From Burkholderiaceae bacterium (GTDB lineage Bacteria; Pseudomonadota; Gammaproteobacteria; Burkholderiales; Burkholderiaceae_D), in contig JARLJG010000044.1 in NCBI GenBank assembly GCA_031291325.1, positions 1 to 64,000 on the forward strand: DNA of 64,000 bases, written 5' to 3'. This document shows positions 39,936-49,049 of this stretch, in pieces (position 1 is the stretch's first letter; each line of letters starts with the position of its first letter). The position numbers and the translations under genes are program-made. The notes beneath the pieces are model-generated. The model was given only the letters and a program-made list of their open reading frames with translations, made no database searches and was not told the origin of the DNA.

Positions 39936-41966
39936 TCAATGGTGTGGCGTGCGCCGTTGTGCGGCCAGGCGCGCGACCACCGCCACCATGCGATCGACTT
40001 CTTCGCAGGTGTTGTAAAAGGCTAACGAAGGCCGCACAGTCGCCTCCAGGCCGAAGCGACGCAGGATCGGTTGCGCGCAGTGATGGCCGGACCGCACCGC
40101 GATGCCTTCTTCGTTGAGCGCCTTGCCGACCTCTTCGGTTTGGTAGCCGTCGAGCACGAACGACAACACGCTGGCCTTTTCCTTCGCCGTGCCGATCAGG
40201 CGCACGCCGGGAATCAACAGCATGCCGTGGGTCGCATAGGCCAGCAAATCATGCTCGTAGCGGGCGATGTTTTCCATGCCGATGCGCTCGATATAGTCGA
40301 TTGCAGCGCCCAGGCCCACCGCATCGGCGATATTGCCGGTGCCGGCCTCGAAGCGTGCCGGCGGCGGCTGGAATACCGTGCGCTCGAAAGTCACGTCGGC
40401 AATCATATTGCCGCCGCCCTGCCAAGGAGGCATGTCTTCCAGCACCGCGCGCTTGCCGTACACCACGCCGATGCCGGTCGGCGCGAACACCTTGTGGCCG
40501 GAAAACACGAAGAAATCCGCGTCCAGCGCTTGCACGTCGACCCGCATGTGCGAGACCGATTGCGCGCCGTCGACCAAGGCCAGCGCGCCGGCGCGATGCG
40601 CCAACTCGACGATTTCCTTGACCGGCACCACGGTTCCCAACGCGTTCGACACTTGCGTGACCGACACCAGCTTGGTGCGGCTGTTGAGCAGGCGCGTATA
40701 TTCGCCCAGCAACACCTGGCCGCTATCGTCGACCGGGATCACGCGCAGCTTCGCGCCCTTGGCGGTGGCAAGCTGCTGCCACGGCACGATGTTGGCATGA
40801 TGCTCCAGGTGCGAGACGATGATTTCGTCGCCTTCGCCGATATTCTTGTCGCCCCAGCTTTTTGCAATCAGGTTGATCGCTTCGGTCGCGCCGCGCACGA
40901 AGATGATCTCTTCGGCCGAGCCGGCGCCCAGGAAACGCGCCACTTTCTTGCGCGCGCTTTCGTAGGCGTCGGTAGCGCGTGCCGCCAGCTCATGCGCGGC
41001 ACGATGGATATTCGAGTTCTCGTGCGCGTAGAAATACGCCAGGCGGTCGATCACCGCTTGCGGCTTTTGCGTGGTGGCGGCATTGTCGAACCAGACCAAT
41101 TGCCGGCCATTCACCCGCTCTTGCAGGATCGGAAAATCGGCGCGGATCGCGTTGACATCGAACGGCGGACGCGCGCCCGCAGCGGCATTCGGCAACGCGC
41201 CGGCATGGCTGCCGCGCGGTCCCGGATAGCGTGCCGGATCGACAAAATAATAGGAACTGCCGGTGTCGGCAGGACGCGCGGCGGAAATGCCGCCCGAGCG
41301 CAGCGCCGGTTCGTCGGTAGCCAGCAAGCCATGCAAGTCGTTGTCGCCAGGCAGCTTGTACGATTGCGCATCCGGCAGCGCAGTGCCAGCCGGCAGCGCG
41401 GACGGATAGCCGCTCGCTTCGCCCAGGAAATAATACGGCGTGCTCGGCCCAGGCGCGCCTTGCGGCGCCGCATCGATTGCCGGCAAAGCGGCAGCGTAGC
41501 CTTGCGGCACGTTTTGCGCCAGACCTGCGGTCGGTGCCGGCGTCTCTGGCGCATCGGGCGGCGTGCCGCCAGATGGCTTGGTCGACGGATAACCGTTGGA
41601 TTCGCCCAAAAAATAATACGGCGTGCTGGGCACCGAGCCGCCATGCGGTGACGCCGGCGACGTGTCGATGGCTGGCAGCGCTGCCGCATAGGCTTGCGGC
41701 ACGTTTTGCGCGAGCCCGTTCGCCGGCACATCCTGCGGCACCTCGGCGCTGTCGACGGGGGCCGGCGGCGACGCATTCTGGTAACCGGCGGGCAGATAGG
41801 GCGATGCGACTGGCGCCGTATCGATGTCTGGCAAGCCGACCTCAGGCGCGCTCCAGTTCGGGTTGCGCGTGCCGTTGGGCAGCGTGGCGAAAAACTCACT
41901 CGCCAGCCGTGCCAGCTCAGCCGGATCGGGCAAGCCGCCGGGGAGGTTCAAGGGAACGGAACTCAT
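39936..41966 (-). CDS. Cysteine desulfurase, family 2A encapsulin cargo
   Basis: The 676-residue protein joins a SufS-type cysteine desulfurase (about residue 269 to the end) to a long N-terminal region of about 265 residues. The enzyme part has the PLP lysine K492 in FSGHKVFAPTGIG, LEHHANIVPW, and the catalytic C630 in RSGHHCAQP. The N-terminal region is rich in Pro, Ala and Gly. It has two tandem units with GLAQNVPQ(A/G)YAAALPAID and TPYYFLGE, and a third partial SYYFVDPARYPG. Such disordered extensions target the enzyme to family 2A encapsulin shells. It makes sulfane sulfur from L-cysteine, which is stored as elemental sulfur inside the shell. Its ATG lies four bases after the shell-gene stop. 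Confidence 0.92.
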   Translation of the reverse strand: MSSVPLNLPGGLPDPAELARLASEFFATLPNGTRNPNWSAPEVGLPDIDTAPVASPYLPAGYQNASPPAPVDSAEVPQDVPANGLAQNVPQAYAAALPAIDTSPASPHGGSVPSTPYYFLGESNGYPSTKPSGGTPPDAPETPAPTAGLAQNVPQGYAAALPAIDAAPQGAPGPSTPYYFLGEASGYPSALPAGTALPDAQSYKLPGDNDLHGLLATDEPALRSGGISAARPADTGSSYYFVDPARYPGPRGSHAGALPNAAAGARPPFDVNAIRADFPILQERVNGRQLVWFDNAATTQKPQAVIDRLAYFYAHENSNIHRAAHELAARATDAYESARKKVARFLGAGSAEEIIFVRGATEAINLIAKSWGDKNIGEGDEIIVSHLEHHANIVPWQQLATAKGAKLRVIPVDDSGQVLLGEYTRLLNSRTKLVSVTQVSNALGTVVPVKEIVELAHRAGALALVDGAQSVSHMRVDVQALDADFFVFSGHKVFAPTGIGVVYGKRAVLEDMPPWQGGGNMIADVTFERTVFQPPPARFEAGTGNIADAVGLGAAIDYIERIGMENIARYEHDLLAYATHGMLLIPGVRLIGTAKEKASVLSFVLDGYQTEEVGKALNEEGIAVRSGHHCAQPILRRFGLEATVRPSLAFYNTCEEVDRMVAVVARLAAQRRTPHH
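41352..41717 (-). repeat. Tandem repeat in the desulfurase targeting region
   Basis: Residues 84-147 and 148-205 of the desulfurase are two related units of about 60 residues. Each starts with GLAQNVPQ, continues with YAAALPAID, and has TPYYFLGE followed by GYPS near the end; the similarity extends to DNA. A further short echo, SYYFVDPARYPG, is at residues 238-249. Confidence 0.85.
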
Positions 41967-41970
41967 GCGA

Positions 41971-42900
41971 TCACTTGTAAGTGTCTGGATAGTCGTGGAA
42001 CTTGCCGATTTCTACGTCGTCGAGCACCGCCAACGCATCGTCGCTTTGAATCGCCACCGAGCAATACAGCGAAATCAGGTAGGAAGAGATGGCATTGCGG
42101 TTGATACCCATGAAGCGCACCGACAATCCCGGGCTTTGTTCGCCAGCAAGACCTGGTTGGAACAGACCGACCACGCCTTGGCGCTTGTCGCCCACGCGCA
42201 ACAACAGGATCTTGGTCTTGCCGTCGGCGACCGGCACCTTGTCCGACGGGATCAACGGGATGCCGCGCCAGGTCAGGAATTGCGAGCCGAACAGGCTGCA
42301 GGTCGGCGGCGGCACGCCGCGCCGTGTGCATTCGCGGCCGAAGGCGGCAATCGCCAGCGGATGGGTCAGGAAAAATGCCGGTTCTTTCCAGACTTTGGTC
42401 AACAGTTCGTCCAGGTCGTCCGGGGTCGGCGAGCCGGTCAGCGGGAAAATGCGCTGTTCGTCGGCGACATTGGCCAGCAGACCATAATCGGGGTTGTTGA
42501 TCAGTTCGCTTTCCTGGCGCTCCTTGATCGTCTCGATGGTCAGGCGCAACTGTTCCTTGATCTGGTCATGCGGGCTGCTATACAGGTCCGAGATGCGCGT
42601 ATGGACATCGAGCACCGTCGACACGGCATTCAGAAAGTATTCGCGCGGCTTTTCCTCATAATCGACGAAGGTTTGCGGCAAGTCGGATTCGTCGCGCTGC
42701 GAGCAGGCTACCCGCACGTCGCGCGGATTCTTGACCTTGTTGAGGCGATAGATGCCGGCTTCGACCGGCAGCCATTCCAGCAAATGGGTCAGCCAACGCG
42801 GGCTGATGGTCGATAACTTGGGAACGGTCTTGGTTGCGTTAGCTAGTTGCCGTGCTGCATCATCGCTCAGCGCCAATTGTGGGGAAGGGGTATCTGCCAT
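41971..42900 (-). CDS. Family 2A encapsulin shell protein (SrpI-like)
   Basis: The 309-residue protein matches family 2A encapsulins in length and landmarks. The N-terminal arm contains LSDDAARQLANATKTVPKL, followed by ISPRWLTHLLEWLPVEAGIYRLNKV. The core includes LLANVADEQRIFPLTGSPTP and the C-terminal part includes GLFQPGLAGEQSPGLSVRFMGIN. The fold is HK97-like and 60 copies should form a small icosahedral shell in the cytoplasm. It was once annotated as the sulfate-starvation protein SrpI. The cargo desulfurase gene follows after four bases, so the ratio is set in one operon. A family 2B shell would contain a cyclic-nucleotide-binding insertion; none is seen here. Confidence 0.92.
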   Translation of the reverse strand: MADTPSPQLALSDDAARQLANATKTVPKLSTISPRWLTHLLEWLPVEAGIYRLNKVKNPRDVRVACSQRDESDLPQTFVDYEEKPREYFLNAVSTVLDVHTRISDLYSSPHDQIKEQLRLTIETIKERQESELINNPDYGLLANVADEQRIFPLTGSPTPDDLDELLTKVWKEPAFFLTHPLAIAAFGRECTRRGVPPPTCSLFGSQFLTWRGIPLIPSDKVPVADGKTKILLLRVGDKRQGVVGLFQPGLAGEQSPGLSVRFMGINRNAISSYLISLYCSVAIQSDDALAVLDDVEIGKFHDYPDTYK

Positions 42901-43113
42901 TGGGGACTCCGTGAATTAGAAATCGTTGATAGAAAAGAGAGTGCCTTGCAACATAGTCAGCATCCGGCGGCGCGCATCATGGGCAAATCGGCGTCTCGGA
43001 CAGCAGTGGGGCCGTGTTTTGGCTTACAGTCATTGCAGAAAGTTAATTTATTGAAGCAAAAATCTTCGAGGTTTCCCGTAACGGCTTGAGTGTCGGTTGT
43101 CTTTAGCCATCTT

Positions 43114-43383
43114 TCAACATGCTATAGACGCCAAATCAATGCTGCGCGCCAATTTCGCGTGTTGAGCGCGTTCGCATTGTGCGACCAGTTCCGACATGCT
43201 CAAGCCCAGCGCCTGCGCCAATTTTTCCAGCGTAATCAGTGACGGCACCGCTTTGCCGCGTTCGATTTCGCCCACATACGAGCGGTTGAGCGAAGCGTTT
43301 TCGGCCAGGACTTCCTGCGACCAACGCTTTGCTTCGCGCAACTGGCGCAGGGTGTCGCCGAAACTTGTGCACAACTCGCTCAT
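43114..43383 (-). CDS. Small XRE-family transcriptional regulator
   Basis: An 89-residue protein starting at the ATG complementary to 43381-43383, which overlaps the serine acetyltransferase stop by four bases. It consists of one XRE helix-turn-helix (about residues 8-66): LRQLREAKRWSQEVLAENAS, then RSYVGEIERGKAVPSLITLEKLAQALG. The C-terminal tail is short. Coupling to serine acetyltransferase and its place just before the encapsulin gene suggest that it controls this sulfur unit; whether it acts on the 213-bp gap that follows is inference. Confidence 0.9.
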   Translation of the reverse strand: MSELCTSFGDTLRQLREAKRWSQEVLAENASLNRSYVGEIERGKAVPSLITLEKLAQALGLSMSELVAQCERAQHAKLARSIDLASIAC

Positions 43384-44351
43384 GACTCTTGCTCGGATCG
43401 CGCACCGGCCGCGATTTTCCCCTGTTGCTGCGAACCGGCCTGGGTGACGTTGCTGCCGGGCGCAACATCCTGGGTGATCCAGACATTGCCGCCGATGACT
43501 GCGCCGCGCCCCAGCGTCACCCGGCCCAGCACGGTTGCGCCGGCGTAGATCACGACGTCGTCTTCGACGATTGGATGGCGCGCCAAACCTTTTTGCAGCG
43601 TGCCGTCGGCATCGGTCGGAAAGCGCTTCGCGCCGAGAGTCACCGCCTGGTAGATGCGCACGTTGCTGCCGATGACCGCAGTTTCGCCGATCACCACGCC
43701 GGTGCCGTGGTCGATGAAAAAGCCGCTGCCGATGCTGGCGCCGGGATGGATGTCGATGCCGGTGTGCCCATGCGCCAGTTCGGCCACGATGCGCGCGATC
43801 AACGGCACCTCGAGTCGATACAGCCGATGCGCGATGCGATGGTGGATCAAGGCCAGCACGCCGGGATAGCACAGCAACACCTCGTCGACGCTGCGCGCGG
43901 CGGGGTCGCCCTGGTAGGCGGCGATCACGTCGAGGTCGAGCTTGCTGCGAATATCGGCCAACGAACGGGCGAATTCACGCACGATATGCACTGCCCGCTC
44001 TTTCAGGGAAGCCTGGTCCACCGGCTGCGCGCGCGCGGCATAGCGCAGCTCAAGCCGGACTTGCTCCAATAAGGCATGCAATGCCGTGTCGAGCGTATTG
44101 CCGACATAGAAATCTTCGCTTTCCTGGCGCAGTTCAGGCGGCCCGAGCCGCATCGGAAAGAGCGCGCCGCGCAAATTGGCGAGTATCTGGCCGAGCGCAT
44201 CGCGCGACGGCAATTCGCGTCCACCCGGCTCGGCGGAGCGGTTGCGCGCGGCGCGCCAGTTTCTGCGCACCTCGGCCAAATCGCCAACCACGCGCTCGAT
44301 TTCAAAAATCGAAGCGGGCGACGCCACTGGTTTCGGCATGGCTTCGCTCAT
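43380..44351 (-). CDS. epsC: Serine O-acetyltransferase, EpsC type
   Basis: With the ATG at 44351 it has 323 residues. The N-terminal helical domain (about 1-190) is followed by a left-handed beta-helix of hexapeptide repeats (about 200-310): HGHTGIDIHPGASIGSGFFI, HGTGVVIGETAVIGSNVRIY and QAVTLGAKRFP with the catalytic His residues, as in CysE. The EpsC-like N-terminus is larger than in E. coli CysE. It acetylates serine with acetyl-CoA to give O-acetylserine, the acceptor for sulfide in cysteine synthesis and a CysB inducer precursor. It sits in the same direction between a rhodanese and the XRE/encapsulin genes, a typical companion of family 2A loci. Confidence 0.92.
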   Translation of the reverse strand: MSEAMPKPVASPASIFEIERVVGDLAEVRRNWRAARNRSAEPGGRELPSRDALGQILANLRGALFPMRLGPPELRQESEDFYVGNTLDTALHALLEQVRLELRYAARAQPVDQASLKERAVHIVREFARSLADIRSKLDLDVIAAYQGDPAARSVDEVLLCYPGVLALIHHRIAHRLYRLEVPLIARIVAELAHGHTGIDIHPGASIGSGFFIDHGTGVVIGETAVIGSNVRIYQAVTLGAKRFPTDADGTLQKGLARHPIVEDDVVIYAGATVLGRVTLGRGAVIGGNVWITQDVAPGSNVTQAGSQQQGKIAAGARSEQES

Positions 44352-44391
44352 GACGGTAATCCGACAACGCGGACTGCTGTGGCAAGCGCGC

Positions 44392-44859
44392 TCAACTCTG
44401 CACCCACGGCAAGCCGCGATAGCGCCAGCCATCGGCGCCGCCGCGATGCTGTTGCGCATCGATTTCGCCTTCAAAGCCTTCCAGCACGTTGAAGACATCG
44501 GTAAAGCCGGCCTTTTTTGCTGCTTCGGCGGCCAACGCCGAGCGTTTGCCGCTGCGGCACAACAGCAGAATCGTCTTGTCCTTGCCGACCTTCGATTCCA
44601 ATTCCCGCACGAAGCGCGGATTGCGCGTCAGGCTGGTGCCGGTTGCCCACGGCACATGCACGCTATCGGGAACGTAACCGACAAAGGTGCGCTCCTCGGC
44701 AGTGCGAACGTCGACCAGAACCGCTTGCCCGTTCGACACAAGATTCCATGCAGCCTGCGGCGAAACGCCATCTTCCGTGATGGCGCCGGACGCGAGTAGC
44801 GCCCCATGTTTCTGGTCATGCGCATGAGCAACGCTGGAATTTTGTAGTGTGGCGCCCAT
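44392..44859 (-). CDS. Single-domain rhodanese-like sulfurtransferase
   Basis: The start is the ATG at 44859, with AGGAG close upstream, giving 155 residues. One rhodanese domain spans about residues 28-145 with AVLVDVRTAEERTFVGYVPD and the active-site loop LLLCRSGKRSALAAEA, where the Cys carries the persulfide. C-terminal residues GADGWRYRGLPWVQ are typical of the subgroup found near encapsulin and cysteine genes. It should pass sulfane sulfur between carriers in the cytoplasm. It is the first gene of the minus-strand run rhodanese-SAT-XRE-encapsulin-desulfurase, with a 40-bp gap to the SAT gene. Confidence 0.9.
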   Translation of the reverse strand: MGATLQNSSVAHAHDQKHGALLASGAITEDGVSPQAAWNLVSNGQAVLVDVRTAEERTFVGYVPDSVHVPWATGTSLTRNPRFVRELESKVGKDKTILLLCRSGKRSALAAEAAKKAGFTDVFNVLEGFEGEIDAQQHRGGADGWRYRGLPWVQS

Positions 44860-44996
44860 TTCATTCTCCTGGATCAATTGCGACATTCGATATATGTCGC
44901 CAAAAATTGCTTATGACGAAAACAGAATACGGAAAGTAGATCATTTGGGAAACGAATAAAAACGCAATTGCATATGCGAATTTTTGGTTTCCGCAT

Positions 44997-45938
44997 TCAG
45001 TCGGCTTGTGCGCTTACGTCCGATTTGATGGCCTGTTCGATGTCGTCCGGCTTCAAGTCGGGCGCAAATTGCTGGATAAATGCAAAGGCGTAGGAGCGCA
45101 GGTATGCGCCGCGCCGCACTGCCAGGCGCGTGACATTGGCGGCAAATAAATGGGTGGCGTCGATTGCCCGCAGTCCATCGGCGAGATCGTGCTCGACTGC
45201 CATCGATGCCACCAGTCCGACTCCCAATCCCAGCGTCACATATTGCTGGATCACGTCGGAATCCATCGCCGTCAACACGATATCGGTCTCGATGCCGGCG
45301 TGCCGAAAGGCGTCGTCGATATGGCTGCGGCCGGTAAACCCGATGTCGTAGGTAATCAACGGATAGGCGGCCAAGTCGGCCAAGCCGATTTTCTCAAGGT
45401 CCAGCAACGCATGGCCTTCCGGCGCCACGACGATGTGATTCCATTGGTAGCACGGAAAAGAAACCAGGTCGTCGAACTTGCTCAAGCCTTCGGTTGCGAT
45501 GCCGATATCGGCCTTGCCGGACATCACCCATTCGGCAATATGCTCCGGCGTGCTTTGTTGCAACGCGATCCGCACTGCCGGGAAAGCATGTCTGAACGCT
45601 TGCACCACTCGCGGCAACACGTAGCGGGCCTGCGTGTGGGTGGTGGCAATGGTCAGGGTGCCGGTCTTTTCCTTGCTGAATTCCTGGCTCGCTTGCCGCA
45701 GATTTTCCGCTTGCTGCAGCAGGCGCTCGATGATCGGGAGGATCCCCTTTCCCGACGCAGTCAAGCCGATCAGCCGTTTGCCATTGCGCTCGAATAGTTC
45801 GACGCCGAGTTCTTCTTCCAATTCGCGGATTTGGCGGCTCACCCCCGGTTGCGAGGTGACCAACACGTTTGCCACTTCGGTGAGATTGAAGCGACAGCGT
45901 GTGGTTTCGCGGATCGAGCGCAATTGTTGAAAATTCAT
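44997..45938 (-). CDS. cysB: CysB-type LysR-family regulator
   Basis: The 313-residue protein has the N-terminal winged helix of LysR proteins with MNFQQLRSIRETTRCRFNLT, then SQPGVSRQIRELEEELGVEL, the exact style of CysB/Cbl. The C-terminal effector domain includes TTHTQARYVLP and the site that senses N-acetylserine or O-acetylserine and sulfate. It activates genes for sulfate uptake and reduction under sulfur limitation. The cysA gene lies 33 bp upstream in the same direction, so the regulator is probably cotranscribed with the transporter. Confidence 0.94.
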   Translation of the reverse strand: MNFQQLRSIRETTRCRFNLTEVANVLVTSQPGVSRQIRELEEELGVELFERNGKRLIGLTASGKGILPIIERLLQQAENLRQASQEFSKEKTGTLTIATTHTQARYVLPRVVQAFRHAFPAVRIALQQSTPEHIAEWVMSGKADIGIATEGLSKFDDLVSFPCYQWNHIVVAPEGHALLDLEKIGLADLAAYPLITYDIGFTGRSHIDDAFRHAGIETDIVLTAMDSDVIQQYVTLGLGVGLVASMAVEHDLADGLRAIDATHLFAANVTRLAVRRGAYLRSYAFAFIQQFAPDLKPDDIEQAIKSDVSAQAD

Positions 45939-45971
45939 CGAAGATCCTTGGCTTTTTTATTCAATGGCGTG

Positions 45972-47093
45972 TTACGCAACGCTCTGGCGAGCGATTTCAC
46001 TGCGCGCGCCGATCGGCGGCGCTGGTGCCCCTATTTCCCGGTCGACGAAAACCTGCATGCGGCGGGGACGCACCACCAACGCGTCGCCCACTTTCAGCGC
46101 CAGCGCGGAAAACCGTTCGGTGGAAATGACGGCTTCGATCACCGTTGCATCGTCGTTGCGCAAAAGATCGAGTTGCGCCAGCGGACCGATCGCATGGCTG
46201 CGCGCCAGCCGCACCGCGATACCCGGCGCTCCCGGCGTGTAGCGGTCGATCTCCAGATCGTGCGGTCGGACGAAGCCGATGCCATCGACATCTTGCGCAT
46301 GGGCATGATCCGGGGCGTCGAAGGTGACGCCATTTGCTTCCAGCACGCCTTCATGCACGCGCCCATGAAACAAGTTCACATTGCCCAGAAATCCATACAC
46401 GAAAGGCGAGGCAGGATGGTTATAGACTTCGTCGGGAGCGCCGATCTGCTCGACCTGGCCCTTGTTCATCAGCACGATGCGATCGGCGACTTCCAGCGCC
46501 TCTTCCTGATCGTGGGTGACGAAGATGCTGGTCACGTGCAATTCGTCGTGCAAGCGCCGCAGCCAGCGCCGCAACTCTTTGCGCACCTTGGCGTCCAGCG
46601 CGCCGAACGGCTCGTCGAGCAACAGCACGCGCGGCTCCACCGCCAATGCGCGCGCCAATGCGATGCGCTGGCGCTGGCCGCCGGACAATTGCGGCGGGTA
46701 GCGGTCAGCCAGCCAGTCGAGCTGCACCAGTTCCAGCAATTGCGCGACCTTGCTGCGGATCTGCGCTTCCGATGGGCGCACATTGCGCGGCTTTACGCGC
46801 AGGCCGAACGCGATGTTTTCAAACACGCTCATGTGCTTGAACAGCGCGTAATGCTGGAACACGAAGCCCACCTGCCGCTCGCGCACGTGGCGCATCGACG
46901 CATCTTCGCCGTCGAGCAGCACCTGACCGGAGTCGGGCCGTTCCAAACCGGCGATGATGCGCAGCAGCGTGGTCTTGCCGCACCCCGACGGGCCGAGCAA
47001 CGCAGTCAATTCGCCGGCGGGAAAATTCAGCGACACGTCGTTCAATGCAACAAACCCGCCGAAGCGCTTGTTGATATTCCTGACTTCTATCAT
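45972..47093 (-). CDS. cysA: Sulfate ABC transporter ATP-binding protein
   Basis: The ATG at 47093 gives 373 residues. The ATPase core has Walker [10 protein letters not shown] (about 34-42), Q-loop VFQHYALF, the ABC signature [15 protein letters not shown], Walker [13 protein letters not shown], and the H-loop in [15 protein letters not shown]-type regulatory domain forms the C-terminus. It powers sulfate/thiosulfate import through CysT and CysW at the inner membrane. The cysW stop lies one base upstream. Confidence 0.95.
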   Translation of the reverse strand: MIEVRNINKRFGGFVALNDVSLNFPAGELTALLGPSGCGKTTLLRIIAGLERPDSGQVLLDGEDASMRHVRERQVGFVFQHYALFKHMSVFENIAFGLRVKPRNVRPSEAQIRSKVAQLLELVQLDWLADRYPPQLSGGQRQRIALARALAVEPRVLLLDEPFGALDAKVRKELRRWLRRLHDELHVTSIFVTHDQEEALEVADRIVLMNKGQVEQIGAPDEVYNHPASPFVYGFLGNVNLFHGRVHEGVLEANGVTFDAPDHAHAQDVDGIGFVRPHDLEIDRYTPGAPGIAVRLARSHAIGPLAQLDLLRNDDATVIEAVISTERFSALALKVGDALVVRPRRMQVFVDREIGAPAPPIGARSEIARQSVA

Positions 47094-47094
47094 T

Positions 47095-48000
47095 TCATTG
47101 CTCCTGATCCGTCCTGGCCGTTTCGTCGCGCAAACGCCATTCGATGAACGACTTGAGCGCAAGCGTCACCAAGGCCAGCAGCGCCAACAGCGACGCGACG
47201 GCGAAGGCGGCGGTAAAGTTGTATTCGTTGTAGAGGATTTCGACTTGCAGCGGTATGGTGTTGGTCTCGCCGCGAATATGCCCGGACACCACCGAGACCG
47301 CGCCGAATTCGCCCATCGCGCGGGCGTTGCACAGGATTACGCCGTACAGCAAGCCCCATTTGATGTTGGGCAAGGTCACATGGCGGAAAATTTTCCAGCC
47401 CGACGCGCCCAGCACCAGTGCAGCTTCTTCCTCATCGTTGCCTTGCGCTTGCATCAGCGGGATCAATTCGCGGGCGACGAAGGGAAAGGTGACGAAAACC
47501 GTGGCCAGCACGATCCCCGGAACGGCGAACAAAATCTTGATATCGTGATCGCGCAGCCACGGCCCGAACCAGCCTTGCGCGCCGAAGATCAGCACGTAAA
47601 TCAGCCCGGAAATGACAGGCGACACGGAAAACGGCAAATCGATCAGCGTCAACAAGATACTCTTGCCGCGAAACTCGAACTTGGCAATGGCCCACGACGC
47701 CGCCACGCCGAATACCAGGTTCAGCGGCACCGCGATCGACGCCGTCAATAGCGTCAGGCGGATGGCAGACAAGGCATCCGGGTCGGTGATGGCGGTCAAA
47801 TAGACTTGCCAGCCTTTCTTGAACGCTTGCGCAAACACGGCAGCCAGCGGGATGAACAAGAAAAGGCTGAGGAAAGCAAAGGCGATTCCGATCAGCAGGA
47901 CGCGAATCCACACAGGTTCGACGATCGCTTGCGGAGCATGGATCGGATCGCGGCGCGGCTGCGCGACTGGCGCCAGGACGATTGCGGAGGCTGCGCTCAT
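47095..48000 (-). CDS. cysW: Sulfate ABC transporter permease CysW
   Basis: Starting at 48000, where the ATG overlaps the cysT stop by four bases, the protein has 301 residues. Six membrane spans are predicted, with the EAA-type loop [26 protein letters not shown] that contacts CysA, and [21 protein letters not shown] after it, as in CysW. It forms the transport channel with CysT. The frame is open a little further upstream but those residues lie within cysT and lack a ribosome-binding site. Confidence 0.95.
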   Translation of the reverse strand: MSAASAIVLAPVAQPRRDPIHAPQAIVEPVWIRVLLIGIAFAFLSLFLFIPLAAVFAQAFKKGWQVYLTAITDPDALSAIRLTLLTASIAVPLNLVFGVAASWAIAKFEFRGKSILLTLIDLPFSVSPVISGLIYVLIFGAQGWFGPWLRDHDIKILFAVPGIVLATVFVTFPFVARELIPLMQAQGNDEEEAALVLGASGWKIFRHVTLPNIKWGLLYGVILCNARAMGEFGAVSVVSGHIRGETNTIPLQVEILYNEYNFTAAFAVASLLALLALVTLALKSFIEWRLRDETARTDQEQ

Positions 48001-48857
48001 GCGGCGCTTTCGCTCTTGCTGCGGCTCCACGCCTGCAGCAGGTTAATGGTCAGCAACAGAAGAAATGAGACGGTCAGCATCACGACCGCGATCGCGGTGG
48101 CGCCGGCATAATCGTATTGCTCCAGTTTGGTGATGATGAAGAGGGGTGTGATCTCGGAAACCATCGGCATATTGCCGGCAATAAAGATGACCGAACCATA
48201 CTCGCCGGTGGCGCGCGCGAAGGCCAGCGCAAAGCCGGTCAGGAGCGCCGGCAAAATGGCGGGAAAGATGACGCGGGAAAAAGTCTGCCATCTGCTTGCT
48301 CCCAGGCTGGCGGCGGCCTCCTCCAGTTCCAGCTCGGCGTCTTCGAGCACCGGCTGCACGGTGCGCACCACAAACGGCAAGCCGATAAAAGTCAACGCGA
48401 CGATGACGCCAAGCGGCGTGAAGGCAACCTTGATTCCCAACGGTTCAAGGAAACTCCCGAGCCAGCCATTGGATGAATACAACGCAGTCAACGCGATGCC
48501 GGCCACGGCGGTCGGCAACGCGAACGGCAGATCGACCAGCGCATCGATAATTTTCTTGCCGGGGAACGAATAGCGCACCAATACCCATGTCACGATGCCG
48601 CCGAACACGACATTGAGCGCCGCGCCTATCATCGACGCGCCGAAGCTCAAGCGATAAGAGGCGACCACCCGATCCGACGAAATTGCGCTCCAGAATTCTA
48701 CCCAGGTCATCGAAAATGTCTTGAGAAATACCGCCGACAATGGGATCAGAACAATCAACCCGAGATAGAACACGGTGAAACCGAGCGACAGATTGAAGCC
48801 GGGCATGGCGCGAAAATTTCCCTTGATCGGGGCGAGTGTGGCAATGGAAGCCGGCAT
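47997..48857 (-). CDS. cysT: Sulfate ABC transporter permease CysT
   Basis: The ATG at 48857, preceded by AGGG, gives 286 residues. [20 protein letters not shown] is the usual CysT N-terminus, followed by [20 protein letters not shown] and the cytoplasmic loop [20 protein letters not shown]. It is the first gene of cysTWA-cysB. A TTG two codons upstream is possible but less likely. The 188-bp gap before it contains two palindromes and separates it from the degenerate EAL gene. Confidence 0.94.
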   Translation of the reverse strand: MPASIATLAPIKGNFRAMPGFNLSLGFTVFYLGLIVLIPLSAVFLKTFSMTWVEFWSAISSDRVVASYRLSFGASMIGAALNVVFGGIVTWVLVRYSFPGKKIIDALVDLPFALPTAVAGIALTALYSSNGWLGSFLEPLGIKVAFTPLGVIVALTFIGLPFVVRTVQPVLEDAELELEEAAASLGASRWQTFSRVIFPAILPALLTGFALAFARATGEYGSVIFIAGNMPMVSEITPLFIITKLEQYDYAGATAIAVVMLTVSFLLLLTINLLQAWSRSKSESAA

Positions 48858-48885
48858 AAACAACCCTATTATTACGAATTCAGCT

Positions 48886-48902
48886 AACGATGAATCATCG
48901 TT
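48886..48902. promoter_or_regulatory. Palindrome upstream of cysT
   Basis: AACGATGA-A-TCATCGTT is a perfect 8-bp inverted repeat 29 bases before the cysT start. A second, shorter one (ACGAA-tttt-TTCGT) follows at 48925-48938. These could be binding sites for the cys genes or part of a leader; CysB sites are not well enough defined to decide. Confidence 0.35.
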
Positions 48903-49020
48903 GCATTTGTTTCAGATTAAGCGAACGAATTTTTTCGTATGTCGATAGATCGATTGTGTATATGAAGATGGCGTGGCTTCGGCTTTAGCTGTATCGACAA
49001 GTCCGATTCGTCGTGCGATG

Positions 49021-49049
49021 CACGCCGCGAAATCACGCCGCGAAATCAC
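49021..49049. repeat. Tandem 13-bp repeat at the end of the EAL gene
   Basis: The 13-mer CACGCCGCGAAAT occurs at 49021-49033 and 49034-49046, followed by a partial third copy beginning CACGCAGCG. It covers the stop codon of the EAL-like gene, so copy changes could alter its last residues. Otherwise it has no obvious role. Confidence 0.6.

Noticed and set aside
42901-43113. Sigma-54 promoter for the encapsulin gene
   Set aside because: No GG-N10-GC arrangement with a consensus-like match was found in the minus direction, so the encapsulin unit does not seem to belong to the same sigma-54 regulon.
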